Of a stretch of 41,000 nt of DNA, positions 11,215 to 20,070 are shown piece by piece (positions within the stretch are counted from its first letter, which is position 1; each line of letters begins with the position of its first letter). Source of the stretch: JBLHKW01 sp047618565 (GTDB lineage Bacteria > Planctomycetota > UBA1135 > GCA-002686595); assembly GCA_047618565.1 (NCBI GenBank), contig JBLHKW010000024.1:1-41000 (forward strand), in the 5' to 3' direction. Under the pieces are notes generated by a model, which had not been told where the DNA came from, did not search any database, and saw only the letters and a program-made list of their open reading frames with translations. Position numbers and translations under genes: made by a program.

Positions 11215-13027
11215 GGTGCACCAGACAGAGGATGTCGACGAGCTCATCTCCGAGGGCGAGGCCTACTCCAAGGACTCCCTGGATCTCGTTTGTGAGCAGC
11301 TCTGCCGCCGGTCGCTGTTCCGGATCGGCGCGGCCATGCTCGCGCTTCTCTATGCGGTCGCCATCTACGCGCCCCTGATCGCCAACGACCGGCCCTACAG
11401 GATTGAGGCGGTCTACCTGAACGAGTACACGGGTGCTGTGCGCTCGCTTTCCGCGGTGACCTCGAGCGTCGTGAGACTGCTGGGGCAGTCGCCGCAGGAA
11501 TACCTCGAGGCGCGCGGCGAGAATGCTCCAGTCACGTGGGAAGCCGCGTTATCCGTGGAGCAGGCCGCTGCCGAGGAGCGGCTCCAGGCCCTGCGTCGGG
11601 CCTTGCCGGAGGTGCATCACGCGAGGCTCGACGAGTACATCCGACTGCTCGAGGGGGCTGCGGGTGCGGGTCGTTCGGGGGCGCGGGACGAGGCCTTGAG
11701 GCTGGGGGAGCAGGCCAGGAGCCTGGCGCGCGAATTCCGCACGGAGCTGGCGGTGCGCACGGGGGCCGACGCGCACTCGGGCGCTGAAGACGCAGCCGGA
11801 GTTTCGCTGCGCGGTGAAACGCGCTATCCACTGTTCGAGTCGATCAGTCACTGGGAGATCTTCTTCATGGTGCTCTGGTCGTGGGTGCTCACATTCCCCG
11901 TCTGGAACCGCGTGCTGAACCGGTTGCTGTTGCGCGCGGACCCGGCGCGTGTGCGCCGCTGGCGTCGACGCAAGCTCGGGATGGTGCTCGGGAGTTCCGC
12001 GCTGGCCGCGCTCTTGTGGGCCGTCACCGTCGGCGGGCAGTGGGCTGCCTTCGCCACGGCGCCCTTCAAGTCGGCCCTGGATGACGGCGGCATTGTCCTC
12101 GCCTGCGGGGACTGGACTGCGAGTCGTGCGCCGGTCTTCGCGCCGATTCCCATGGGCTACGCCGAGACCCATCCGGAGGAGCGCTTCAGGCCGCCGACCT
12201 GGACGCGCGCGTCGATGGTCGACGAACAGGGACGCTACCTGCACGGCTTCCGCAGGCCCGATGCCAACTCGATCACGGGTGTCGAGGCCACGACCACGCC
12301 GGTCGAGGTGCGCCATGGGGAGCCCGGGACCAACTCCTACCGGCGGCACCTGGCGGGCACGGATGGGCTCGGCCGCGACCTGCTGGTGCGCATGATCTGG
12401 GGCAGTCGTGTGAGCCTGTCCGTGGGCATCCTGTCGGCCCTGCTCCTTACCGTGATCGGCGTCGTGTTCGGCGCCGTGGCCGGTTACATGGGGGGCTGGA
12501 TCGACACGCTCATCATGCGCGTGGTCGAGATCCTGCAGTCGATCCCGGCCTTCTTCCTGATCATCGTGACCATGGCCTTCACGGATCCGGATGTGGTCCC
12601 TCCGATCTTCTCGATCGTGTTCGTGATCGCGATCATTCGCTGGACCGGCGTCGCGCGCCTGGTGCGCGGAGAATTCCTCAAGCTGCGCGACGCCGAGTTC
12701 GTCGTGGCTGCCCGCGCGCTCGGGTACTCGTCGCGTCGCACGATCTTCTTGCACGTGCTGCCCAACGCCATGGGACCCGTGCTGGTCAGCGCGGCGTTCG
12801 CGGTCGCGGCCGGGATCCTGACGGAGTCCGCGGTCTCCTACCTGGGCTTTGGAATCCAGCACCCGGGCGCTTCGTGGGGCTCGCTCGTGAACGAGTCGAA
12901 GAGTGCCGAGCACTGGTGGGTGCAGATCTTCCCGGGCCTCCTGATCTTCCTGACGGTGACCTGCTACAACCTGGTCGGGGACGCGGTGCGCGATGCACTC
13001 GACCCGAAGATGAAGGTAGAGGCTTGA
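11207..13027 (+). CDS. ABC transporter permease, OppC/DppC type, with very large insertion
   Basis: The ATG at 11207 overlaps the upstream stop by 8 nt. The product is 606 aa, twice the usual OppC size. TM1 (residues ~36-58) is followed by a hydrophilic, helical region of ~150 residues, then two extra hydrophobic segments near 214-237 (IFFMVLWSWVLTFPVW) and 254-281. The canonical core begins near residue 379 with HLAGTDGLGRDLLVRMIWGSR. The EAA loop is GVARLVRGEFLKLRDAEFVV (~481-500), and the C-terminus is standard (AVRDALDPKMK). The extra membrane pair would give eight TMs instead of six. It is coupled to the ATPase downstream by a TTGA overlap. The permease identity is sure; the role of the insertion is unknown. 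Confidence 0.9.
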   Translation: MTEVHQTEDVDELISEGEAYSKDSLDLVCEQLCRRSLFRIGAAMLALLYAVAIYAPLIANDRPYRIEAVYLNEYTGAVRSLSAVTSSVVRLLGQSPQEYLEARGENAPVTWEAALSVEQAAAEERLQALRRALPEVHHARLDEYIRLLEGAAGAGRSGARDEALRLGEQARSLAREFRTELAVRTGADAHSGAEDAAGVSLRGETRYPLFESISHWEIFFMVLWSWVLTFPVWNRVLNRLLLRADPARVRRWRRRKLGMVLGSSALAALLWAVTVGGQWAAFATAPFKSALDDGGIVLACGDWTASRAPVFAPIPMGYAETHPEERFRPPTWTRASMVDEQGRYLHGFRRPDANSITGVEATTTPVEVRHGEPGTNSYRRHLAGTDGLGRDLLVRMIWGSRVSLSVGILSALLLTVIGVVFGAVAGYMGGWIDTLIMRVVEILQSIPAFFLIIVTMAFTDPDVVPPIFSIVFVIAIIRWTGVARLVRGEFLKLRDAEFVVAARALGYSSRRTIFLHVLPNAMGPVLVSAAFAVAAGILTESAVSYLGFGIQHPGASWGSLVNESKSAEHWWVQIFPGLLIFLTVTCYNLVGDAVRDALDPKMKVEA

Positions 13028-14055
13028 GCACCCAGGGTTCCCATTCTTCAGGCGCGCCGGCGCCGCTGCTCGAACTGCTGGAGTTGCGCACACACTTCTT
13101 CACGGACGAGGGCGTCGCGCGTGCGGTGGACGGTGTCAGTTGCTCCGTACTTCCGGGGCAGAGCCTGGGTCTCGTCGGTGAATCCGGTTGTGGCAAGAGC
13201 GTGACTGCGCTCTCGATCATGGGCCTGGTCCCCAGGCCCGGGCGCGTCGTGGCCGGGCGCGTGCTCTTCCAGGGCGAGGACCTGTTGCTCAAGTCCGAGG
13301 ACGAGCTGCGCGCCCTGCGCGGTGGCCAGATCGCCATGGTCTTTCAGGAGCCCATGACGGCCTTGAACCCTGTCTTCTCCATCGGGAGCCAGATCATCGA
13401 GGCCATCGAATTGCACACGGACCTGGATCCGGTTGCAGCGCGCGCACACGCCATCGCCATGCTGCGCCGCGTCGGAATTCCGAATCCGGAGCGCAGGGCA
13501 GACGACTTTCCGCATCAGCTATCCGGCGGGATGCAGCAGCGCGTGATGATCGCGATGGCTATTTCCTGCCGTCCTGCACTTCTGATTGCGGACGAGCCCA
13601 CGACGGCGCTGGACGTGACGATCCAGGCCCAGATCCTGGATCTGATCCGGGAGCTGCAGGTCGAGAGCGGTATGAGCCTGCTCCTGATCACGCACGATCT
13701 GGCCGTGGTCGCGGAGACGGCACAGCATGTGGCCGTGATGTACGCGGGCAAGATCGTGGAGCACGCCGCGGTGGGGGACTTCTTCGAACGGCCGCGGCAC
13801 CCCTATTCCATCGGGCTGTTGCGCGCGCTCCCGGGCCGCTCCCGAGCGAATGAGCGTGCCGCGGGCAGGCGCCTTCCGACGATCCCCGGGATCGTGCCGA
13901 ACGCGACACGCTTTCCGTCAGGCTGCCGTTTCAGAACGCGCTGCCCCGTGGCCAGCGAGCGCTGTGCGCTCGAGGAGCCGTCATTGCAGGCCGCCCGGCC
14001 CGCATCAGGGCATGCCGTCGCATGCCACCATCCGGAGGAGGCGCTGGGCCTGTGA
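13024..14055 (+). CDS. Peptide-type ABC transporter ATP-binding protein (OppD/DppD type)
   Basis: The start is the TTG at 13024, overlapping the permease stop (TTGA); the product is 343 aa. Walker A is GESGCGKS, the signature LSGGMQQRVMIAMA, Walker B LLIADEPTTALD with DVTIQAQI, and the H-loop LITHDLAVVAE. The C-terminal extension ends in GCRFRTRCPV plus cysteines. The MQQR variant of the signature is normal for the OppD/DppD group. It is paired with the next gene, and the two ATPases serve the two oversized permeases. The start at 13024 places the N-terminal strand LLELLELRTHF at the usual position; longer in-frame starts lie inside the permease gene. Confidence 0.92.
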   Translation: MSTQGSHSSGAPAPLLELLELRTHFFTDEGVARAVDGVSCSVLPGQSLGLVGESGCGKSVTALSIMGLVPRPGRVVAGRVLFQGEDLLLKSEDELRALRGGQIAMVFQEPMTALNPVFSIGSQIIEAIELHTDLDPVAARAHAIAMLRRVGIPNPERRADDFPHQLSGGMQQRVMIAMAISCRPALLIADEPTTALDVTIQAQILDLIRELQVESGMSLLLITHDLAVVAETAQHVAVMYAGKIVEHAAVGDFFERPRHPYSIGLLRALPGRSRANERAAGRRLPTIPGIVPNATRFPSGCRFRTRCPVASERCALEEPSLQAARPASGHAVACHHPEEALGL

Positions 14056-15047
14056 GTACTCCGGCGCCTCCGTTGCTGGCCATACGAGGCCTGCGCAAGC
14101 ACTTCCCGATCACCGCGGGGGTCCTGCGCCGGAAGGCTGGCGATCTGAAGGCGGTCGACGGGCTCTCATTCGAGCTGGCCCGCAACGAGACCCTGGCTCT
14201 GGTGGGCGAGTCGGGCTGTGGGAAGACGACGGCGGCGCGCACGATCCTGCGCCTGATGGAGCCGACTGCCGGCGAGGCCTGGTTTCACCCGGGTGGGAGT
14301 GCAGAGCCTGTCGACCTCTTCGATCTGACCCTGCGACAGATGCGGCCCTACCGATCCGACTTGCAGATCGTGTTTCAGGATCCATTCGCCAGCCTGAACC
14401 CGCGCATCACCGTGGGCAACGCGCTGCGCGAGGCTCTGCGCGTGCACGGCGTGCGAGCTGCCAGCGAGATTGGCGATCGCGTGGCCGTCTTGCTGCGACA
14501 GGTCGGCCTGCGCCCGGAGCTCGCCAACCGCTACCCGCACGAGTTCTCGGGCGGGCAGCGACAGCGTATCGGGATCGCCCGTGCGCTGGCCGTCGAGCCG
14601 CGCCTGATCGTCTGCGATGAGGCGGTTTCCGCCCTCGACGTCTCGATCCAGGCCCAGATCATCAACCTGCTGCGGGATCTTCAGGACGAGCTGGGGCTGT
14701 CGTACATCTTCATCGCCCACGACCTGTCCGTGGTACGTTTCATCTCGCACCGCGTGGCGGTGATGTACCTCGGGCGTATCGTCGAGATCGGCTCGACGGA
14801 GCAGATCTTCGAGGCGCCACGCCACCCGTATACGCAGGCGCTACTGGCCGCCATGCCGGTCGCGGACCCGGGTCGTCCGCGCCTGCGAACCCCGCTGGTG
14901 GGGGACGTTCCCTCGCCCGCGAATCCACCGTCGGGATGTCACTTCCATACGCGCTGCCCGCTGGTCGAGGAGCGCTGCGCTGTGACGTACCCCGAGGAAA
15001 CGCGGCTGGGTCAGGGACACAGGGCGAGCTGCCACCTGATCGACTGA
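14052..15047 (+). CDS. Peptide-type ABC transporter ATP-binding protein (OppF/DppF type)
   Basis: The GTG at 14052 overlaps the upstream stop (GTGA), giving 331 aa; an ATG at 14022 is in frame but deeper in the previous gene. Walker A GESGCGKTT, signature FSGGQRQRIGIARALAVEP, Walker B LIVCDEAVSALDVSIQ and H-loop FIAHDLSVVRF are present. In the Walker B tail the usual DEP is DEA, as in several OppF proteins (DEAVSALD). The C-terminal extension includes GCHFHTRCPL. It is the last gene of the plus-strand operon and converges with the HAD gene after 17 nt. Confidence 0.92.
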   Translation: MSTPAPPLLAIRGLRKHFPITAGVLRRKAGDLKAVDGLSFELARNETLALVGESGCGKTTAARTILRLMEPTAGEAWFHPGGSAEPVDLFDLTLRQMRPYRSDLQIVFQDPFASLNPRITVGNALREALRVHGVRAASEIGDRVAVLLRQVGLRPELANRYPHEFSGGQRQRIGIARALAVEPRLIVCDEAVSALDVSIQAQIINLLRDLQDELGLSYIFIAHDLSVVRFISHRVAVMYLGRIVEIGSTEQIFEAPRHPYTQALLAAMPVADPGRPRLRTPLVGDVPSPANPPSGCHFHTRCPLVEERCAVTYPEETRLGQGHRASCHLID

Positions 15048-15064
15048 TCAGCGGCCTGCCGGGC

Positions 15065-15811
15065 TCAGTCCTCGGGCGCGTATTCCTCGTGCAGCGAAAT
15101 GTTGTACTCGGTGCGCAGGATCTGCCCCAGCTCGCGGAAGTCGTCGACCACATGGTCCGGGTGGAACTGGTCGATGTCCGGGCCCGGGTGCGCTGCGCGG
15201 CGGGCCCAGGTGGTATGCATGCCCAGGCCCTGGGGCGGCGCGATGTCGTTGACCAGGTTGTCGCCGACGTACATCACCTGATCCGCCTCCAGACCCAGGC
15301 TACGCAGAGCAGCCAGGTAGAGCTTTGGATTCGGCTTGGAGATGCCCACCTGCTCGGAGATGAAGATCGCCGACGGGGTCAGCAGCGGCATGAGCTGCAG
15401 CCGGATCAGCTTCTCGGCCTGCTTCGTCGTCCAGCCGTGGGTGACGATCCCGGTGACGATGCCCGCCGAGAGCAAGGCCTGCAGCAGAGGGGCGACGTCG
15501 GCGAATGGCTCCAGCTCTTCGAACTTCGTGTCGTGGTACGCGACCACTCCGGCCGCCACGACGAGCGCCGGGTTGTTGTTGCCGAGCGCCTCCGGTGGCA
15601 GGCGCATGAGGAGCTTGTCGTAATGGTGCTCGTAGTTCGAGCTGAACTCCGCGATGACCTCCTTGAGTTCCTGGTAGACCTCGTCTTCGGGTAGCCGGAT
15701 GCCACCCTGGATCATCGCGCGCACGGCGTTCCGTCGCGCGCGCGCAGCGAACTCCGTCGTGGAGAACAGGGTGTCGTCGATGTCGAAAAGGACTGCCTTG
15801 AGAGGGCTCAT
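15065..15811 (-). CDS. HAD-superfamily subfamily IA hydrolase
   Basis: This 248-aa cytoplasmic phosphatase-type protein has all four HAD motifs: DIDDT with nucleophile D10 and acid/base D12, T124 in GIVTHG, K159 in ISKPNPKLY, and GDNLVNDI (D184, D189) binding Mg. The helical cap lies between motifs I and II, as in subfamily IA. The overall pattern resembles the YjjG/TIGR02253 group of small-phosphate hydrolases, possibly acting on nucleotides or damaged metabolites; no substrate can be named. It is a single gene, convergent with the importer operon and downstream of the secretin gene on the same strand, but separated from it by a strong hairpin. Confidence 0.9.
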   Translation of the reverse strand: MSPLKAVLFDIDDTLFSTTEFAARARRNAVRAMIQGGIRLPEDEVYQELKEVIAEFSSNYEHHYDKLLMRLPPEALGNNNPALVVAAGVVAYHDTKFEELEPFADVAPLLQALLSAGIVTGIVTHGWTTKQAEKLIRLQLMPLLTPSAIFISEQVGISKPNPKLYLAALRSLGLEADQVMYVGDNLVNDIAPPQGLGMHTTWARRAAHPGPDIDQFHPDHVVDDFRELGQILRTEYNISLHEEYAPED

Positions 15812-15888
15812 GATGGCATGAGTGAACCCGAAGCGGGGGGGCGCTGCAAGCCAAAGCCTGGAGGTCCGGTGGCGGAAGGGGTGAAGCG

Positions 15889-15925
15889 AGAGAGGCCGCG
15901 TCCCGGTGCGGGACGCGGCCTCTCT
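15889..15925 (-). terminator. Strong hairpin downstream of secretin gene
   Basis: A perfect 16-bp GC-rich stem (15889-15904 with 15910-15925) closes a 5-nt loop. A further 7-nt complementary pair flanks it (15883-15889 and 15931-15937), partly overlapping the main stem. It sits 39 nt downstream of the secretin stop. TTT follows only on the plus side, so termination on the minus strand would depend on the stem alone. Confidence 0.6.
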
Positions 15926-15963
15926 TTCGGTCGCTTCGCCTGCTTGCAGGCGGCGTTACAGGA

Positions 15964-18573
15964 TCAGTAGCCGGCTTCCAGGCGCTCCTGAACGGCCTCG
16001 CGCACGTCCGTGATGCGAGCCTTGATCAGGATCATCAGGGAGCGGCGTTCGTCGCTGTAGCCCTCTTGCTTGAAGAGGAATCCCACGATCGGGATGCGTG
16101 CCAGCCACGGAACCTCGGCGCGGCGCTCGATGTTGCGGATCTGCGACAGACCGCCGAGCAGGATCGATCCGCCGTCGGGGATCAGGGCCGAGGTGTTGAC
16201 GCTCTGCACTTCAAGCTCGGGCAGCTGGAAGGAGACCGGCGAGGTGTTGCCACCGAGCGTGGTCGAGAAGTCGCGCAGGGCCACCACCGTGGCGACCGTG
16301 GGCTGGATCTCGAGGGTCAGGAACTTGCGGTCGTGATGGATCGTGGGGCGCACGTCGAGCACGACGCCTTCGTGAAGCACGTTGACCTGCGGGTCAGCAA
16401 CCGCCTGGAACTGGGCGACCTCAACATCGAAGTCCTGAATGTAGGCCCTCTGGTTGATGACCGTCACGTAGGCGCGCTGGGTGTTGTGCACACTCAGCAT
16501 CTGGCTGTTGACCAGCTCGAACTGGCTCGACTTCTCGACCGCACGCAGGATCAAGGACAGCTGCGCGTCGTTCAGGAAGGTCAGCTGGAAGGTCAGGCCA
16601 CCGATCACCGAGAGGGCATCGCCGAGTGCGTTGCCGAAGTAGTTCTGGGTGGTGGCACGCAGGTCGCCATCCTGGCCATCGTCATAGTAGAAGCCTGCGG
16701 ACGGCGCGCCGGCGGCGCCCTGGCCGGAGTTGCCCGTGCCGCCGTTGTCCAGGCCGCGGGACGCCATGTCCTCGAGGCCGTTGGTCACGTCGGAGACGTC
16801 GAAGCTATCGAGCCCGCGGAAGTCGACGCCGATCTCCTGGATCCAGTTGTCGGCGACCGTCATGAACTTGGACTCGATCGTGACCAGGGACGAGTTGAAG
16901 CGTCGCAGGTCCTCGAGGAACTCCTTGACCTCGGCCTGAACCTCGACCGAGTGGACGATCAGGATGAATCCCTCGCCCGCTTCGATCGAGACGCCTTCGT
17001 CCTCTTCCCAGGTCTCGACGGCAACGTTCTCGGAGATCAGCGTCGCGAGCTCGTCGATCTCGATCGAGGCACGGCTCTCAAGGATGCCGCCGAAGGGTCC
17101 GCCGCCGTCGTCGTCTTCCAGCTCGTCGAGCAGGCGCAGACGATCGATGCGCGGGCCGGTGAAGCTCGTCAGGCCCATGATCAGGTCCTGCACGTCGTGG
17201 TTGTAGATGATCAGCTCGCCGCGTGCCTTCTCGCGGGTCGTGACCAGGATGGCGTCGTGACGAAGGGTCCAGGAGACCTCTTCGCCCGCCATCTCGGTGA
17301 TCAGGTTCAGGGCCTGCGCCACTGAGAGTTCGTTGTCGAAGCTGAAGTCGAAGACGATGCCCTCGTCGAGGACCGCGTTCTCCGCGGCCGGGTCGACGAT
17401 CAGGGGCAGGCCCGTGAAGTTGCGGATCAGGTCGATGACAGCCCGCAGGCTCTCCTCTTCCTCGATGCCGGGCAGGCGCACGGTCTGCGTTGCGATCTGC
17501 TCGCGCAGCTCGGCCTCGGAGCTACTGACGCGCTTCGACAGGTCGAGCCCACGCCGTGAGCGCCGCCGATCCGTGATCTGCTTCCACTTGTCCCGGTCCG
17601 GGTAGGTGATGACGTCGGTCCACGGAATCTGGAGCTCCTGCAGGTCCTCGCGCCAGAGCGCGAACTCCTCGCGTTTCTCCGTGATGTAGTCCGCGCGCAC
17701 CTTGTCACGCCCGGCGCGGAAGGCAGCGTCGCGCAGCTCGAGCGCTTGCTCGTTGCGGGGCGACTTGCGCAGGGCCTCGTCGGCGAGCGACACGGCCTCG
17801 TCGTAACGCGCGTCCTCGAAGGCGTCGATGGCCTGGCCAATAATGTTGGAGACCAGCGCCTGGCGCCGGTTGTCATCCTGGTTCTCGCGCTCGCGGAGAG
17901 CTTCGGTCGCTGCCTGCTGTTGCGCCTCGCGCTGCGCTGTGGCCGCCATATCACGCTCGGTCTCGGCGCGCGTCAGGAGTGCCTGAGCCTGGGTGTCGAT
18001 TCCGCCCCAGTCGATCGAGTAGGGGGCCCACTGGATGTGGTTCAGCGTGAGGCGCAGCTCGGCCAGCGCCTTGTCGTAGTCACGCCGTCCAAGCGCCAGC
18101 TTGCCGCGGCGCAGGCTGTCGCCGGCCTCGGCCTTGAGCTGCTGGATGCGCAGTTCGTACTCGTCGCCGAGTTGCTCGGCGACCGTACCCCATGTGTCGC
18201 CCGGAAGGCCGAGCATGGCACCGACCTCGGACAGCTTGCGCTTGACCTCGGCGTTCTCCGGGTCGAGCTCGTATGCGAGCCCGAGCTCGCGCCGAGCTTC
18301 CTCGAGCTGCAATCGGTCGAGCAGCTCCGCGGCTTGCTGCAGGTGCGATTGCACCATGAACTCGCGCTTCTGTTGCGCCAGCGACAAGCGCTCGGCATCG
18401 GCGCCCAGGTCCTGGGGAGCGGCACCCGAAGCGGGCGGCGTGGTCGCTGCTGCCACTTCGGAACTGTCGTCCGGGGTCGTCGCGTCGACACTCTCGTGTT
18501 TCGCGGCGCTGGAGCAGGCCGCGATAGTCCAAAGGCCTAACGGCAAGACGAGTCCGGTGATCCTCATTCGCAT
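15964..18573 (-). CDS. Secretin-family outer-membrane lipoprotein with N-terminal helical repeats (secretin 1)
   Basis: The start is the ATG at 18573 (MRMRITGLVL), with GAGAAG just upstream; an ATG at 18612 lacks a ribosome site. The product is 869 aa. A lipoprotein signal ends in TIAAC (Cys20). Residues ~40-330 are helical and TPR-like, with a long coiled stretch rich in Glu, Arg and Gln. A secretin/TonB N-terminal-type domain spans ~375-445, a secretin N1-like domain ~515-580, and the beta-barrel domain ~657-855 with the secretin hallmark VPWLARIPIVGFLFK. Gly/Asn-rich residues ~600-640 include DDGQDGDLR, which is also conserved in secretin 2. Secretins form gated outer-membrane rings. No GspE, GspF or pilin genes are nearby; ExbB/ExbD motors are. 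Confidence 0.88.
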   Translation of the reverse strand: MRMRITGLVLPLGLWTIAACSSAAKHESVDATTPDDSSEVAAATTPPASGAAPQDLGADAERLSLAQQKREFMVQSHLQQAAELLDRLQLEEARRELGLAYELDPENAEVKRKLSEVGAMLGLPGDTWGTVAEQLGDEYELRIQQLKAEAGDSLRRGKLALGRRDYDKALAELRLTLNHIQWAPYSIDWGGIDTQAQALLTRAETERDMAATAQREAQQQAATEALRERENQDDNRRQALVSNIIGQAIDAFEDARYDEAVSLADEALRKSPRNEQALELRDAAFRAGRDKVRADYITEKREEFALWREDLQELQIPWTDVITYPDRDKWKQITDRRRSRRGLDLSKRVSSSEAELREQIATQTVRLPGIEEEESLRAVIDLIRNFTGLPLIVDPAAENAVLDEGIVFDFSFDNELSVAQALNLITEMAGEEVSWTLRHDAILVTTREKARGELIIYNHDVQDLIMGLTSFTGPRIDRLRLLDELEDDDGGGPFGGILESRASIEIDELATLISENVAVETWEEDEGVSIEAGEGFILIVHSVEVQAEVKEFLEDLRRFNSSLVTIESKFMTVADNWIQEIGVDFRGLDSFDVSDVTNGLEDMASRGLDNGGTGNSGQGAAGAPSAGFYYDDGQDGDLRATTQNYFGNALGDALSVIGGLTFQLTFLNDAQLSLILRAVEKSSQFELVNSQMLSVHNTQRAYVTVINQRAYIQDFDVEVAQFQAVADPQVNVLHEGVVLDVRPTIHHDRKFLTLEIQPTVATVVALRDFSTTLGGNTSPVSFQLPELEVQSVNTSALIPDGGSILLGGLSQIRNIERRAEVPWLARIPIVGFLFKQEGYSDERRSLMILIKARITDVREAVQERLEAGY

Positions 18574-18671
18574 GCTACTTCTCGAGGGAGCCGTTTTGGT
18601 TTCTGTGCACATGGGTCTGCGCTGACATATCCGCGCAAAGCCGACTGGCTACCAGAAACCTGATTGGGGGT

Positions 18672-18683
18672 GGGGGGGGGGGG
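18672..18683. repeat. Homopolymeric G12 tract upstream of secretin 1
   Basis: Twelve consecutive G on the plus strand (C12 on the coding strand) lie ~99 nt before the secretin 1 start codon, next to a G5 run at 18666-18670. Such tracts are prone to slippage. A 13-G run occurs in the same setting upstream of secretin 2. Confidence 0.9.
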
Positions 18684-18866
18684 CGATTCACCCGCGGGCG
18701 GGTGAGCAGGGGGAGGGGATTTCGAGAGCTAGCGGGCGCTCGGGAATCCCCCAAAACGAGGTGGAACGATACTCGATCGGCTGGAGATGGGTCAATCCAA
18801 AATCGGCCAGCAGAAAGGACTTAGGACCCATTTGCGCGGGCTTCCGATAGCCCTCCTGAAATGGCG

Positions 18867-18901
18867 AAGCCGCCCCCGGCGCGTGAGCGCGGAGGCGGCT
18901 T
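18867..18901 (-). terminator. Hairpin downstream of exbD2
   Basis: AAGCCGCC (18867-18874) pairs with GGCGGCTT (18894-18901). An inner GCGC/GCGC stem (18879-18882 with 18887-18890) closes a GTGA tetraloop. It lies ~80 nt past the exbD2 stop. There is no strong T-tract, so termination is inferred. Confidence 0.45.
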
Positions 18902-18976
18902 GTGCGCGACTCGTACGGCTGCGCAGTGGCCTGTCCCGGGGCCCCAAGTGTCCAGGGCGTGGGGCGGGCTTGCGGG

Positions 18977-19002
18977 GGCGCCTACTGGACGTCGTAGGCG
19001 CC
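18977..19002 (-). other. Inverted repeat across the exbD2 stop codon
   Basis: GGCGCCTAC (18977-18985) and GTAGGCGCC (18994-19002) form a 9-bp stem with an 8-nt loop that includes the last codons and the TAG at 18982-18984. It may stabilise the 3' end of the ExbBD transcript. No T-tract follows. Confidence 0.45.
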
Positions 19003-19482
19003 TACGAACGTGATATCGGTGAACCCGGCGCTCATTGCCTCGTCCAGGACCTTGACCACGTCTCCATAGACGATCCCGGGCCGCGCGTCGATCGTTGCCG
19101 GGCGCTCGTCATCCTGCTTGTGCAGGTCCGCGATGCGCTTGGAGATCTCGATCAGGTTGTTGGTCTTGCGCGCACCAACCGAGTACTGGATGACGCGCGT
19201 GCTGTCGTACACGAAGCGTCCCTCCCCGGCCCAGGGCTCGCCGTAGGGGTCCAGCTTGTTGCCCTCCGTGACGACCTGGAGCAGGATCTCGACCTTCTCG
19301 ATCGGCTCGGACTCGCTGGTGTTGACGCCCACATCCTTCGGGAGGTAGGCGGCCAGCTTGCCCTCGAGTGTTTTGAACTTGAGAGTGCACATGAAGAAGA
19401 TCAGCAGCAGGAAGGTGACGTCGATCATCGGCGTCATCTCGAGCTCATTCTTCTCGTTATTGATCTCGGATAGTTGGGACAT
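18982..19482 (-). CDS. ExbD/TolR-family biopolymer transport protein (ExbD2)
   Basis: This 166-aa protein has one N-terminal TM segment and a periplasmic domain. The ELEMTPMIDVTFLLLIFFM segment (residues ~13-31) includes D21, the Asp that carries protons in ExbD/TolR. The periplasmic part has the usual ending pattern (YGDVVKVLDEAMSAGFTDITFVG), which in ExbD forms the peptidoglycan- or partner-binding fold. It is slightly longer than E. coli ExbD (141 aa). It lies 24 nt downstream of a second exbD gene and after exbB, so the complex probably contains two different ExbD chains. The partner is likely in the adjacent secretin/TPR set rather than a TonB, since no tonB is visible. Confidence 0.9.
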   Translation of the reverse strand: MSQLSEINNEKNELEMTPMIDVTFLLLIFFMCTLKFKTLEGKLAAYLPKDVGVNTSESEPIEKVEILLQVVTEGNKLDPYGEPWAGEGRFVYDSTRVIQYSVGARKTNNLIEISKRIADLHKQDDERPATIDARPGIVYGDVVKVLDEAMSAGFTDITFVGAYDVQ

Positions 19483-19506
19483 GGTGGTGCCTTTCTGGTT
19501 CCGGGC

Positions 19507-20022
19507 TTACTGCCCGTCCTCGCTCGGCGGTTCCGACGCGGCCAGCTGGACCTTCCAGATCTGGACACCCTTTTCGCCGCAGAACGCCATCAGCTTCTGA
19601 ATATGGCGGAAGGGCGTACTCTGGTCAGCACGGATCAGCAGGAAGTCATCGGGGATCAGTGGTCCCGACTGTGCCTCCACGTTGAAGTGCTCCTGGCTCA
19701 TCTTGTCCGCCACCAGAGATAGCCACTCCTTGACCTTCAGATACGGAACGGCCTGGGAATCGTGGATCTCCGGGTCGTAGTACACCTCGCGCTTGACGAC
19801 CATCTGCCCGTCGTAGGGGATGTTGATGATCGGTCGCCACTCGCCCGGCTTGATCTTGTCCGCCACCGCGTGCGTCGCCGTCGGCAGCTGGAGATCTTCG
19901 AGCTCCTGCTGCGTGAGGTCCGTGATGATCATGAAGAAGATGATGAGCAGGAACACGACGTCGATCATCGGCGTCATGTCGAGCTCCATCTCCGTCTCAG
20001 GATCGTGCTTGGCTAGGTTCAT
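19507..20022 (-). CDS. ExbD/TolR-family biopolymer transport protein (ExbD1)
   Basis: This 171-aa ExbD-like protein has an N-terminal cytoplasmic tail, a TM (ELDMTPMIDVVFLLIIFFM) with proton-binding D21, and a periplasmic domain. Residues ~45-130 diverge from ordinary ExbD and include a Tyr- and Asp-rich stretch (PYDGQMVVKREVYYDPEI) before the conserved ending (LIRADQSTPFRHIQKLMAFCGEKGVQIWKV). It is first of the two exbD genes and follows exbB after 48 nt that contain a hairpin. With ExbB it should form a proton-motive-force-driven rotary or piston motor in the inner membrane. Confidence 0.9.
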   Translation of the reverse strand: MNLAKHDPETEMELDMTPMIDVVFLLIIFFMIITDLTQQELEDLQLPTATHAVADKIKPGEWRPIINIPYDGQMVVKREVYYDPEIHDSQAVPYLKVKEWLSLVADKMSQEHFNVEAQSGPLIPDDFLLIRADQSTPFRHIQKLMAFCGEKGVQIWKVQLAASEPPSEDGQ

Positions 20023-20041
20023 GTCGGTCCTCGGCTTGGGT

Positions 20042-20064
20042 GCGGGCCGCAGAGCGCGGCCCGC
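20042..20064 (-). promoter_or_regulatory. Intercistronic hairpin between exbB and exbD1
   Basis: GCGGGCCGC (20042-20050) and GCGGCCCGC (20056-20064) form a perfect 9-bp stem with a 5-nt loop, 6 nt past the exbB stop. In motor operons ExbB is needed in excess over ExbD. A hairpin here could protect the exbB part of the mRNA or partly stop transcription before the exbD genes; that role is inference. Confidence 0.5.
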
Positions 20065-20070
20065 GCGGGA

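Larger units (their letters stand above)
18574..18981. other. Intergenic region upstream of secretin 1
   Basis: This 408-nt gap between exbD2 and secretin 1 holds the downstream hairpin of exbD2, a 12-G run and the 5' leader of the secretin gene. Frames open on the plus strand have no ribosome site or recognisable product. I see no clear -35/-10 pair on the minus strand. Confidence 0.5.

Noticed and set aside
11549..13093. 514-codon minus-strand frame opposite the OppC-type permease
   Set aside because: It is the antisense shadow of a permease with clear EAA and TM motifs.
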